Source: Planctomycetota bacterium (GTDB taxonomy: Bacteria; Planctomycetota; UBA1135; GCA-002686595). Taken from it: DNA of 37,296 bases. Below, one piece after another: positions 1 through 10,100 of the stretch; positions within the stretch are counted from its first letter, which is position 1; every line of letters starts with the position of its first letter. The notes under the pieces are model-generated. The model made no database searches and was not told the origin of the DNA. It saw nothing but the letters and a program-made list of their open reading frames with translations. Position numbers and translations under genes: made by a program. The DNA is taken from the NCBI GenBank assembly GCA_026692705.1, contig JAPLOE010000142.1:1-37296 (forward strand), read 5' to 3'.

Positions 1-844
1 GAGTGCGTGGGCGGCGTTGGGGGTGTCCGGGTGGAAGCGAGGGAGCTTTGCGGGCTGCGTCGACATCGATGCGCTGCTGCTGCTCACGGCGCGACTGGGC
101 GATGCGGACGCGCGATTGCGGGAGGAGGCGCTCGATTGGTGCGCGTCCAACCTCGCGTACGTGTCGCGCACGAGGCTCGCGCGCCTTCTGGAGGACGGGG
201 CGGCGCCGGGGCAGTGGTCGCAGTGGGCGGCAACGCTCGAGCGGGCGACGAAGCAACGCTGGCCGGGCGCTGGCGAGGCGCTCGACTGGAAGCCCTCGGG
301 CAAGTCGCGCGCGCCGCGCAGGGACGATGCTGCGGCACTGGCGCTGCGTTGTCGCGCGCTGATGGGCACCACAGTGCGCGCGGATCTGTTGCGGGTGCTG
401 CTGCTCGAGCCCCACGATCGGCCCTTCGACGTGCGCGACCTCGCCACCGAGGCGGCGTACTCGAAACGAGCCGTGGCGGAGGCGCTGGAAGGGCTCGAGC
501 TCTCCGGTGTCGTCCGGGGCACGCGTGTCGGCAACACGCAGCGCTACGAACTGGAGCGCCGTGATGAGCTCGAGCGCGTCCTCGGTCCGCTGCCGCAATT
601 CCGTGCGAGCCAACGCGCGTTCTGCAGCATCGCGGCGCACGTGCTCCAGACCGCGAAGGCGACGGAGAAGGCTCCGGAAATCGTGCAGAAGGTCGAGGCA
701 TCACGGCTCGAACGTGCGCTCGTGCACGATCTCGCTCGCGTCGAACTCACACCACGCCGGCAGGAGCCAAGGCTCGCGACCGTCGGCGACTGGACTCGCT
801 GGTGCGGCGAGCGCGCGGCGGAGTTTTCAACTCTTGATGGTTGA
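1..844 (+). CDS. Winged-helix (ArsR/MarR-like) protein, 5' truncated
   Basis: The reading frame is open from base 2 and already encodes protein-like sequence (SAWAALGVSGWKRGS...), so the true start lies upstream of the window. At least 280 codons are visible, ending in TGA at 842-844. Near the middle, TVRADLLRVLLLEP, then DVRDLATEAAYSKRAVAEAL and LSGVVRGTRVGNTQRYEL, has the shape of a winged helix-turn-helix: a helix, a recognition helix around SKRAVAEALEGL, and a beta wing. It resembles ArsR or MarR-type regulators. The flanking parts are rich in Arg, Glu and Leu, and I see no membrane span in the visible part. I recognise the fold but not the family, so DNA binding is inferred and no target can be named. 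It converges with the next gene, 53 bp away. Confidence 0.75.
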   Translation, partial: SAWAALGVSGWKRGSFAGCVDIDALLLLTARLGDADARLREEALDWCASNLAYVSRTRLARLLEDGAAPGQWSQWAATLERATKQRWPGAGEALDWKPSGKSRAPRRDDAAALALRCRALMGTTVRADLLRVLLLEPHDRPFDVRDLATEAAYSKRAVAEALEGLELSGVVRGTRVGNTQRYELERRDELERVLGPLPQFRASQRAFCSIAAHVLQTAKATEKAPEIVQKVEASRLERALVHDLARVELTPRRQEPRLATVGDWTRWCGERAAEFSTLDG

Positions 845-897
845 GAGCTCCCGACCGGCAGGAAGCCGCCATTGCTTCGATCCCCGAGGCGATACGT

Positions 898-1824
898 TCA
901 GCGGACGAGCAGCGATTCGACGGGCAGCGGCCAGCGAGGGGCGAGCACTTCGACGTGCGTGGTCACGTCGGAGCCGAACCACGCGAGCGTGAAGCCTCGT
1001 TCGACGAACTGCAGGCGATCTGGCAAGCCCGACTGGCGCCAGGGCGCCGTGTCGGTCCAACTCTCGATCGAGTGGATCACGCCAGTCGTCGAGCTCCACG
1101 TCTCCGGGGGAGCCTTCAACGTGCCGATGAACTGGCCGTCGGCGCGCACGACGTCGACGACTTCGCCCTCGATGCCGTCGAGCGACTTGCCGACGAGCGA
1201 GCGCACGACGTAGGCGCTCGTGCACGGGATCGGCGTCGTTTCGAGCACGTACATGCGCTTGCCTTCCGGCAACGGATGGTCTCGGTCGAGCTGCTCGGCC
1301 GGGTCGAAGGCGTCGGGCAGCTTGGTGGCATCGAGCGGGAAGCTCAGCCAGAGCTCGCGGCGGGACTCCCGCAGCCCCCGCGCTCTCCACTGATCCCGGC
1401 GGATCAAGGCGCAGCGGAGCGCGTCGTGAACCTCGACACCCAGATACGTCGAAGCCAGCTCCTCGTCGCGCCATTCCATCACCGTGGCGCAGTATCGGCC
1501 TGCCGGATCGTTCTCGTTCTGAAGCAGGAAACGACGGTCGAGCCGCAGCTCCCCGGTCGGCCCGAACACCTTCGCGTAGTAGGCACGCTGATCGCTCCGT
1601 CCGGACTCCCGCACGCCGACGACGTACCCGCTCGACGACACTTCGAACGCCGCGAGCGCGTAGCCGGGTTCGATGCTCCAAAGCACTTCGCCGTCGCGCA
1701 CGACCTCGATTCGGGTGCGCTCGTCGAATCCCGTCTGCTTCGCGACCGTGCGCCCGTCCGTCGATGTGCGCAGCGCCTCGTGCGGCAGGAGCGCCAGTCC
1801 GAGAACGATCGCGAGAGCCTTCAT
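898..1824 (-). CDS. Predicted secreted protein, function unknown (308 aa)
   Basis: The start is placed at the ATG at 1824 because it opens a typical signal peptide (MKALAIVLGLALLPHEALR). The same frame stays open further upstream but there it reads as arginine-rich shadow of the neighbouring gene. After the signal the protein has many beta-prone stretches (IEVVRDGEVLWSIEPGYALAAF, AYYAKVFGPTGELRLDRRF). It has no cysteine pairs, catalytic motif or second membrane segment that I recognise. It follows the zinc-ribbon membrane protein gene by 32 bp on the same strand, so the two are probably co-transcribed. A perfect stem-loop sits directly before its start codon. I do not recognise the family; a periplasmic or surface protein is the most that can be said. 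Confidence 0.75.
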   Translation of the reverse strand: MKALAIVLGLALLPHEALRTSTDGRTVAKQTGFDERTRIEVVRDGEVLWSIEPGYALAAFEVSSSGYVVGVRESGRSDQRAYYAKVFGPTGELRLDRRFLLQNENDPAGRYCATVMEWRDEELASTYLGVEVHDALRCALIRRDQWRARGLRESRRELWLSFPLDATKLPDAFDPAEQLDRDHPLPEGKRMYVLETTPIPCTSAYVVRSLVGKSLDGIEGEVVDVVRADGQFIGTLKAPPETWSSTTGVIHSIESWTDTAPWRQSGLPDRLQFVERGFTLAWFGSDVTTHVEVLAPRWPLPVESLLVR

Positions 1825-1825
1825 C

Positions 1826-1843
1826 GAGTTCGCCAACGAACTC
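1826..1843 (-). repeat. Stem-loop abutting a start codon
   Basis: A perfect 7-bp inverted repeat (GAGTTCG / CGAACTC) with a 4-nt loop lies between the two genes, one base before the ATG at 1824. The only Shine-Dalgarno-like GGAG (1841-1844) overlaps its distal arm. In the mRNA the folded stem would mask that site or bring it close to the ATG. A role in translation of the downstream gene is inference. Confidence 0.45.
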
Positions 1844-1856
1844 CGGGCGCGCGGGT

Positions 1857-2789
1857 TCAGTTTCCTGCGGAAATCTCGCTCGTCGCGCGGTGCAAGCGGC
1901 GCCAGAGGAACGTGAGCCCAATGGCAAGCGGAACGACGAGCAGCGTGGCGACGAGCATCAGCGCGGCGACGCTCTCGAGGCGCCAGTAGAGAAGGTCCTC
2001 GGCGATGCGCTGGTAGTCGTTGGTGAGGCCGAAGGAGCCGCTCGTGTCGTAGTCGGCGCGCGCGGCTTCGCTCGTCATCAGGCCGAAGCACAGGAACGCG
2101 TTGCGGCCGACGAGGAACCAGCCGACGGTGCCGTAGAGCAGGCGCTCTGGCTTCGAGCGCGTGAAGCCGCCGTCGAGGCATTTCCAGAGCGCGAGCGTGG
2201 CGAAGGCGAGCTCGCCGCCGTGGCCTGCGAGCAGGTGCAGCACCTCGCGCGCGGAAGAGAACGCGAAGGCGGGGTACAGGAATCCGGCGACACCGACGGC
2301 GATCCAGCGTGTCCAGCCGTTGAGCTTGTGCCAGGCGACTGCGGCGAGCACGAGCGCGATTCCGATCACGAGCGCGGGGCTTTGCTCGCCGTGCATCGCG
2401 GCCGCGTGGCCATCGAGCGCAATCGCCGGGAAAGCCGGCATGCCACAGAACCAAGCGAAACCCGCGTGCCCCATCTCGTGCACAAGCGACGCGAGGAACC
2501 AGCCCATGTACCCGAGCATCGGCGTCAATCCGAACACCGGGCCCGTGATCGCGCCGAGGCCGAGGTAGAGCCACGGCTCGAGCTGCTCGCGCCGATTCGA
2601 GGCATCGATCCACTCCGGCGGCGCGGGCATCGGCGGCGTCGCGGGAGCCAAACGCGCCAGTTCATCGGCCTCAGGTTCCGGCAAGCGCCTCTCGCGCCGC
2701 AACAGCTCGCCGCACAGCCCGCAGACGAGCTCTCCCTCGCCGCACTCGCGACGACACTTCGGGCACTTCAGCGCTGCAGCGCTCGGCAT
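1857..2789 (-). CDS. Zinc-ribbon, HExxH-containing multipass membrane protein (M50-like?)
   Basis: 310 aa. The ATG at 2789 is chosen because an AGGGGGG stretch lies just upstream and the protein then opens with a zinc ribbon: CPKC at residues 9-12 and CGLC at 23-26. A proline/alanine/glutamate linker follows (about 30-68), then a hydrophobic region from about residue 73 with perhaps five or six membrane segments. One of these carries HEMGH at 104-108, the zinc-metalloprotease signature, followed by PAFPAIALDGH. Intramembrane proteases of the M50/site-2 type have HExxH in a membrane helix plus a distant Asp-Gly motif; here the DGH is only about 20 residues downstream, so assignment to M50 is uncertain. 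The likely role is a membrane metalloprotease or a relative that has lost activity. It is co-oriented with the secreted-protein gene 32 bp downstream. Confidence 0.8.
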   Translation of the reverse strand: MPSAAALKCPKCRRECGEGELVCGLCGELLRRERRLPEPEADELARLAPATPPMPAPPEWIDASNRREQLEPWLYLGLGAITGPVFGLTPMLGYMGWFLASLVHEMGHAGFAWFCGMPAFPAIALDGHAAAMHGEQSPALVIGIALVLAAVAWHKLNGWTRWIAVGVAGFLYPAFAFSSAREVLHLLAGHGGELAFATLALWKCLDGGFTRSKPERLLYGTVGWFLVGRNAFLCFGLMTSEAARADYDTSGSFGLTNDYQRIAEDLLYWRLESVAALMLVATLLVVPLAIGLTFLWRRLHRATSEISAGN

Positions 2790-2862
2790 CGCCCCCCTAT
2801 CGGCCCGCCTCGCGCGCCGGATTGAACCTGCGCCCGAAGCGCGCGCGGACCATCGGCAGCGC

Positions 2863-2892
2863 CGCTGCGGATAATCATGAGTATCCGCAGCG
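2863..2892. repeat. 11-bp perfect inverted repeat, candidate operator
   Basis: CGCTGCGGATA (2863-2873), eight bases, then TATCCGCAGCG (2882-2892). The arms are identical after inversion and the centre is AT-rich, unusual for this sequence. It lies 74 bp upstream of the zinc-ribbon gene's ATG and beyond the boxB stop. It could be a regulator binding site for that gene or part of a transcription end; I cannot tell which. Confidence 0.5.
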
Positions 2893-2932
2893 ACACGAGC
2901 GCCTGAACGTTCCCGCAAGGCCAGCAGAACAG

Positions 2933-2970
2933 CGCCGGGCCGCGGCCCCGGAGAGGGACGCGGCCCGGCG
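2933..2970 (-). terminator. GC-rich hairpin after boxB
   Basis: CGCCGGGCCGCG (2933-2944) pairs perfectly with CGCGGCCCGGCG (2959-2970): 12 bp, 14-nt loop, beginning 24 nt after the boxB stop. On the boxB transcript the bases after the stem are CTGTTCTGCTGG, so there is no real U-tract. It is a strong hairpin in the right place, but factor-independent termination is not assured. Confidence 0.5.
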
Positions 2971-2993
2971 AAAAGACAGCGGAAAGCCGGCGC

Positions 2994-4412
2994 TCAGGCG
3001 AGCTTCACGTACTCGTAGTCGACGCCCTTGTCGTCGATGCCCTTGGCGGGCGCGGCGATCCAGGAGGCGTACTGGCCCTTCTCGTAGACGGGCTTCATGA
3101 GCGACTTGACGTAGGCCTTGTCCTTGGCGGTCGGCAGCCACTGCTCGACGTGCGCCTGCCAGGTCGATTCATCGAGCAGCTCGCCGGTCGCCGGGTGGAA
3201 GCGGCCGCTCGAGTAGCAGCCGATCTTGCGGTTGAAGCGGCGGTGCGGGAGCGTGAAGCGCACGGGCGAGTTGAGGCGCTCGGCGATGCGGTTCCAGTAG
3301 TCGATGCCCTTCTGGTTGTCGCGCACGTACTCGTCGCGCAGCACTTCGTTCATCGCGTTGCGCAGCGGCACCTCTTCCTTCGAGATGCGGCCGTCGACGA
3401 AGTTCTCGAAGGCGTAGGCCTGGTCGAGCGCGAGGTGATCGGCCTGCTTCTCCTCGTAGGCGCGGCCCTTGAGGCCGGAGCGGAAGAAGTTGGCGGAGTT
3501 CGAGCTGATCTCGGCGCCGTACAGGTCGGTCGAGGAGCTCGCCCAGAAGTTGATGTACTTCTGGATGATCTCGATCGGGATCGCGCCGAAGTCGCGCACG
3601 TCGCGCTCGGGGTGCTCCTTCATCAGCGTGAGCGTCTTCTCGATCACGCGGCCGACGCCGGTCTGGCCGACGAACATGTGGTGCGCTTCCTCGGTGAGCA
3701 TGAAGCGGCACGTGCGCGAGAGCGGGTCGAAGCCCGACTCGGCGAGCGCGAGCAGCTGGAACTTGCCGTCGCGGTCGGTGAACATCGTGAAGCAGAAGAA
3801 GCTCAGCCAGTCCTCGCAGGGCTCGTTGAACGTGCCGAGGATGCGCGGGTGGTCGGCGTTGCCCGAGCGGCGGTGCAGCAGCTCTTCCGCCTCCTCGCGG
3901 CCGTCCTTCCCGAAGTAGGTGTGCAGCAGGTAGACCATCGCCCACAGGTGGCGGCCTTCCTCGACGTTGACCTGGAACAGGTTGCGCAGGTCGTAGAGCG
4001 AGGGCGCGGTGTGGCCGAGCAGGCGCTGCTGCTCGACGCTGGCGGGCTCGGTGTCGGCCTGCGTCACGATCAGGCGGCGCAGCCAGTTGCGGTATTCACC
4101 GGGAACCTGCTGCCAGGCCGGCTGGCCGAAGTGGTCGCCGAAGCCGACCGTGCGGCCCTCTTCCTGCGGAGCGAGGAAGATGCCCCAGCGGTAATCGGGC
4201 ATCTTCACGTAGCCGAAGTGCGCCCAGCCCTCGGCGCCGACGTTGATCGCCGTGCGGAGGTAGATGTCCTTGGTGTTGAAGTCCGTCGGGCCCATCTGCG
4301 CCCACCACTCGAGGTAGTTGGGCTGCCAGGCCTCGAGCGCGCGCTGCAGGCGCTTGTCGCCCGCGAGGTCGACGTTGTTGGGGATCTTCTGCGAATAGTC
4401 GATGCCGGTCAT
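2994..4412 (-). CDS. boxB: Benzoyl-CoA 2,3-epoxidase, oxygenase subunit BoxB
   Basis: 472 aa, the usual BoxB length. BoxB is the diiron oxygenase that, with reductase BoxA, converts benzoyl-CoA to its 2,3-epoxide in the aerobic benzoyl-CoA pathway. The sequence matches the family almost throughout: RRLIVTQADTEPASVEQQRL, SLYDLRNLFQVNVEEGRHLW, FMLTEEAHHMFVGQ and DLYGAEISSN. The diiron ligands I recall for Azoarcus evansii BoxB (E120, E150, H153, D211, E240, H243) all fall on identical residues here with a constant offset of two: E122, E152, H155, D213, E242 and H245. The enzyme should therefore be active. A GGAG Shine-Dalgarno lies 11 nt before the ATG. The gene follows boxC by 18 nt on the same strand, clearly one transcript. 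The partner reductase gene is not in the window. Confidence 0.96.
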   Translation of the reverse strand: MTGIDYSQKIPNNVDLAGDKRLQRALEAWQPNYLEWWAQMGPTDFNTKDIYLRTAINVGAEGWAHFGYVKMPDYRWGIFLAPQEEGRTVGFGDHFGQPAWQQVPGEYRNWLRRLIVTQADTEPASVEQQRLLGHTAPSLYDLRNLFQVNVEEGRHLWAMVYLLHTYFGKDGREEAEELLHRRSGNADHPRILGTFNEPCEDWLSFFCFTMFTDRDGKFQLLALAESGFDPLSRTCRFMLTEEAHHMFVGQTGVGRVIEKTLTLMKEHPERDVRDFGAIPIEIIQKYINFWASSSTDLYGAEISSNSANFFRSGLKGRAYEEKQADHLALDQAYAFENFVDGRISKEEVPLRNAMNEVLRDEYVRDNQKGIDYWNRIAERLNSPVRFTLPHRRFNRKIGCYSSGRFHPATGELLDESTWQAHVEQWLPTAKDKAYVKSLMKPVYEKGQYASWIAAPAKGIDDKGVDYEYVKLA

Positions 4413-4430
4413 GTGCGTTTCGTCTCCGAA

Positions 4431-6080
<1,650 letters not shown>

Positions 6081-6112
6081 GGCGGGTAGTTGGGTAGGAG
6101 TCGAGTCGGGGC

Positions 6113-6141
6113 TTGCGCGCCTCCCGCGTGGGCAATATATT
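6113..6141 (+). promoter_or_regulatory. Predicted sigma-70 promoter of the boxR-type gene
   Basis: TTGCGC (6113-6118), 17 bp, TATATT (6136-6141). Spacing is ideal and the -10 is one mismatch from consensus, standing out in GC-rich DNA. Transcription would start near 6148, leaving a leader of about 90 nt. The -10 lies inside the 18-bp palindrome. Confidence 0.5.
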
Positions 6142-6146
6142 GCCCA
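6129..6146. promoter_or_regulatory. 18-bp perfect palindrome, candidate BoxR operator
   Basis: TGGGCAATATATTGCCCA is a perfect palindrome in the boxC/boxR intergenic region. It covers the predicted regulator -10 box and sits just downstream of the predicted boxC start point. A further half-site, TGCCCA, is at 6173-6178, 32 bp (about three helical turns) from the one at 6141-6146. The position fits an operator controlling both genes and autoregulation. Which protein binds is inference. Confidence 0.6.
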
Positions 6147-6165
6147 TACCGCGAGCGACCGGAGA

Positions 6166-6194
6166 AGCATAATGCCCACCGGATCGTCCGACAA
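6166..6194 (-). promoter_or_regulatory. Predicted promoter of boxCB
   Basis: On the minus strand TTGTCG (6194-6189), 17 bp, TATGCT (6171-6166): four of six matches in each hexamer with ideal spacing. The start point would be near 6159, so the palindrome would lie at roughly +13 to +30, a classic roadblock position. The TGCCCA half-site at 6173-6178 falls inside its spacer. Confidence 0.4.
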
Positions 6195-6239
6195 GCCCTG
6201 AGGACCGCAACTCCTCCCCCACGCCGCCACCCCACCGCC

Positions 6240-6977
6240 ATGGACCGCTTCGACCTCTTCCGCGAGCTCGGCCGACGCCAGCGCGGCGCCCGCGAGGCCG
6301 CCGGGCTGAGCGTGACGCAGCTCGCCGAAACCGCCGGCGTCAGCCGCCGCCACATCACCGAGGCCGAGGCCGGCCGCGCCAACCTGTCCGTCGGCAAGCT
6401 GTTCGACCTGTCCGAGGCGCTCGGCGTCCCGCTGCGCCACCTGTTCGACCTCGCACCGCACAAGCCCGCGCGCGTGGCGCTCGTCGGGCTGCGTGGCGCC
6501 GGCAAGTCGAGCCTGGGCCGCGCGCTCGCGTTGCGCCTCGAGGTGCCCTTCGTCGAGCTCGACCAGCGCGTCGAGGAACTCGCCGGGCTCTCGCTCGCTT
6601 CGATCTTCGAGCTGCACGGCGCCTCGGGCTTCCGGCGTTTCGAAGCTGAAGCACTCGAGAAGGTGCTCGCGGAGGGTGAGCGCTGCGTGCTCGCCACCGG
6701 CGGCTCGATCGTGACCTCGACCGAGACCTTCTCGCGCCTGCGCGCCACGTGCCACACCGTCTGGCTGAAGGCGACGCCGGAGGACCACTACGCGCGCGTC
6801 GTCGCGCAGGGCGACCTGCGTCCAATGCGCGGACGGCCGCGCGCGATCGAGGAGCTGCGTTCGCTGCTCGAAGCGCGCGAGCCGCTCTACTCGCAGTGCG
6901 AGCACACGGTCTTCACGTCGGGCTCGACGCCCGAGCAGATCGTCGCGGGTCTCGCCGAGCGCTTCGGCAACGATTGA
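6240..6977 (+). CDS. boxR: BoxR/BzdR-type regulator (XRE HTH plus shikimate-kinase-like domain)
   Basis: 245 aa from the ATG at 6240. The frame is open further upstream, but that extension would run through the promoter and palindrome. Residues 7-70 form an XRE helix-turn-helix (LSVTQLAETAGVSRRHITEAE). Residues 77-245 resemble shikimate kinase: P-loop GLRGAGKS at 83-90, VPFVELDQRVEELAG, and ATGGS at 152-156. In BzdR and BoxR this second domain is the sensor that binds benzoyl-CoA and relieves repression of the benzoate genes. Divergence from boxCB supports the same role. The linker between the domains is very short, about 8 residues (LAPHKPAR), whereas BzdR has about 40, making the protein some 50 residues shorter than the usual roughly 300. 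A true shikimate kinase is unlikely given the HTH and the box neighbours. Confidence 0.88.
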   Translation: MDRFDLFRELGRRQRGAREAAGLSVTQLAETAGVSRRHITEAEAGRANLSVGKLFDLSEALGVPLRHLFDLAPHKPARVALVGLRGAGKSSLGRALALRLEVPFVELDQRVEELAGLSLASIFELHGASGFRRFEAEALEKVLAEGERCVLATGGSIVTSTETFSRLRATCHTVWLKATPEDHYARVVAQGDLRPMRGRPRAIEELRSLLEAREPLYSQCEHTVFTSGSTPEQIVAGLAERFGND

Positions 6978-7105
6978 GAGCGCGTCCGCTCGGCCCAAGT
7001 GCGCAGATTCTGCTCGCGCGCGCGTCGAGCGGCTCCGCACGCGCCGCCCATTGCGGCCCGTTCGGCGCCAATTCCGCCCGCGGCACACTTTTCGTTGAAG
7101 ACGGC

Positions 7106-7128
7106 CGCGCCCTCCCCCGTAGGGCGCG
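7106..7128 (+). repeat. Leader hairpin before the repeat-protein gene
   Basis: CGCGCCCT (7106-7113) and AGGGCGCG (7121-7128) form a perfect 8-bp stem with a 7-nt loop, ending nine bases before the ATG at 7138. The only purine-rich candidate ribosome site (AGGG) is within the stem. It might tune translation. No U-tract follows, so it is not a terminator. Confidence 0.35.
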
Positions 7129-7137
7129 CCCCTCGCC

Positions 7138-10100
7138 ATGAAGAAGCTCATCATCGCCTCCCTCGTCCTCGTCGCCGCCGCCGCCACTTCGGTCCTGTAC
7201 GTCTGGACCGAGACGCAGGACAGCGGGGTCGCCGCCGAACGCGGCGTGGTTCCACCAGCCCAAGCTGAAGTCGAAGGGGCCGCCGCACCGGCCCCACCGA
7301 CCTCCACGGACGTCGCAGCGAACGCGCAGGCGACCGGAGGCGAGGCTGCGTCCGAAGAACCGACGGAGCGGCGCGAGATCGACCTCGAGACGGCGAAGTG
7401 GCGCGAAGGCTGGGTGCGACTTCCCGCCGGAACGCCGGCGGACGAGCGCGTCGAGATCGCGCTGATCGGCGCCGGCGGATCCCGCGAGGCGACGCTGCGC
7501 GACGAGAACGACGAGCGCTTCTGGGCCGACAAGCGGGTGCTCTACCGCGCCGAGGTCGCGGCCGACGGACGCTTCCGCGTGCCGCTGCCCGAGGGCGACG
7601 ACGAGCTGCGGCTCGTGCTGCGCGCGCGCTACGGCTACCTCGACGGTCCGCACAATCTCGACCGCTCGAACGAGACGCCGGTCGAGCTCAAGCCGCGCCT
7701 GGGCGCATGGGTCACCGGTCGCGTGGTGCTGCCCGAGGGCGCGAACGCGAGCGAGTTCGACGTCGAGGCCGCGCGGCTCGAACTGGGCTTCAATGCGCTG
7801 GCCTTCGCCGGCGGCGGTGGTGTCGCTCCCCCGGTCGGGCTGCGCAACCACGAGACGCACGCGAACTCGGACCTGTCGTTCGAGTTCCGCGGCGTCGTGG
7901 CGTCGGTCGAGCGCGACGTGCGCGTGCGGCCGGCGAAGCTCGCGGCGAAGAAGTCGCAGCTCTTCAAGGTCGGCCCGGGTGAGCACGCGACGATGGACGT
8001 GCAGCTCTCGCGCGGCGCCACGCTGCTCGGGCGCGTGGTCGACGAAAAGGGCGCGCCGGTCGCGGGCGCCAAGCTGACGGTGATCGTCGATCCCGTCGCC
8101 TTCGGGCAGGGCGGGTACGAAGTGCGCGAGGGTGAGTCGGACGCGACGGGCGCCTTCGCGCTCGCGGCCGTCACGCCCGGCAAGGTCGAGCTCATCGTCA
8201 CCAAGAAGGGCACGCTGGACCGCAAGCTGCCGTTCGAGCTCACCGAAGGCGTCGCGAAGGACGCGGGCGACGTCGTGCTCTCCAGTGGCGAAGTCGTCGC
8301 GGGGCACGTGCGCTGGAGCGACGGACGCCCCTGCACCGGCGCCAAGGTCGAGGTCAACTTCGACCCGGCCGCGCTCGGCGGCATGTCGGGGCTCAACGCG
8401 CTGCAAGGTGCGAACGGCGAAGGTGTCGTCGACGCCGACGGCGCCTTCGAAGTTTCAGGCCTCGGCAAGGGACCGTTCGTCGTGACCGTCGCGGCACGGC
8501 CCGAAGGTGCCGAGCGCGACCACCGCGCGCGAGTGGCAGGCGTGAAGCCGGGCACGCGCGACCTCGAGCTCGTGCTCGCGGCACCGCTCGAACTCTCCGG
8601 CCGCGTCCTCGACACGCTCGGCGCTCCGGTCGTCGGCGCGACCGTGCGCGCGATCGAGGACTCGGGCGGCATGATGCGCTCGATCGGCGGGCGCCGCGTC
8701 AATTCGAAGCCGACCGGCGACGACGGTTCGTTCGTGGTGAGCGACCTCTCGCCGGGCACGTGGTCGCTCGACGCGCGCGCCGAGGGCTTCACGCGCTGCG
8801 CTCCGGTCGATGTGACCCTTGCGCGCGACGAGGTGCACGAGCCGCTCGAGCTCAAGCTCGAACGTGGCGGAGCGATCCTCGGGCGCGTGCTGCGCCCCGA
8901 CGGAACGCCTGCGGCCGGTGCGTCGGTGCGCCAGCGCATCACGATGGAATCGCTGCGTTCGATCGGGGCCGAGGAGAACGGCGTCCCTCGCTCCGCGACC
9001 GCGGGCGAGGACGGCAATTTCCGCTTCGGCGAGCTCGGCGCTGGTCTCGTGCAGCTCGTGGCGAGCCTCGACGGTTTCGCGACCTCGACGATCGTCGAAG
9101 CGCAGGTCAAGCCCGGTGAGGAGACGCGCGACGTCGTGCTCACACTGCGCATCGGCGGACGCATCACGGGCGAGGTGTACGCGAAGGACGGCACTCCCGC
9201 GGCCGGCGCGCAGGTGATCGCGCAGCTGACGGCCGATCCGCTCTCGCAGCGCTTCGCGACGAGCGACCGCGAAGGCCTGTTCGCGTTCGAGCACATGGCG
9301 CCGGGCGCCTATCAGGTGCTCCACATCCCCGGCATGGGCGGCGGCAGCTCGAATCCCGAGGACGCGACCGCGATGTTCGGCGACATGAAGATGGCGAGCG
9401 CGACGGTCGAGGACGGTGCTGAAGTGCACGTCGTGCTCGGCGCGCCGCCCAAGGATCCCGTCGAAATCTCCGGGCGCGTGCTCGCCGGCGAAGAAGGCGT
9501 GCCCAGCGTCGTGCTGAGCTTCTTCCCCGACGCGATCGACTCGATCAGCGGCCTCAAGCTCGCCACCACCGACTCCGCCGGCCGTTTCTCGCTGCGCCTC
9601 GACGGTCCCGGCCGCTACACGGTCTCGATCCAGAAGCCCGGCGCCTCCGGGCAGCAGCAATCGATCACGCAGAGCCTCGACGTGCCTTCCGGCGCGAGCT
9701 TCGGCCACGACTTTCACCTGCCGCTGGGTTCGATCGCGGGCCGCGTCACCGATGGCGACGGGCGTCCCGTGGCGCACGTGCGCGTGTCGCTGTTCGAGTC
9801 GGGCCCCGTGCGCAACGGCACGCTGATGGGCGAGCACTATTCCGAGATCGAGACCGGCGAGGACGGCCGCTACGAGCTCGTGTGGCTCAAGCCGCGCGAA
9901 TACGCCGTGGCCGTCGGTGGCGCCGCGCTCGGTGGCCTGCTCGGCGGTTCGAGCTCTTCGGGCCGTCAGGTGCGCGAAGGTGTCGCCGTGCAGGCCGAAC
10001 GCCGCACGGACGGCATCGACTTCCAGCTCCACAAGCCCGGCCGCATCACCGGCGTCGTGCGCCAGGCCGACGGCACGCCCGCAGGCGAAGCCGCGATCTT

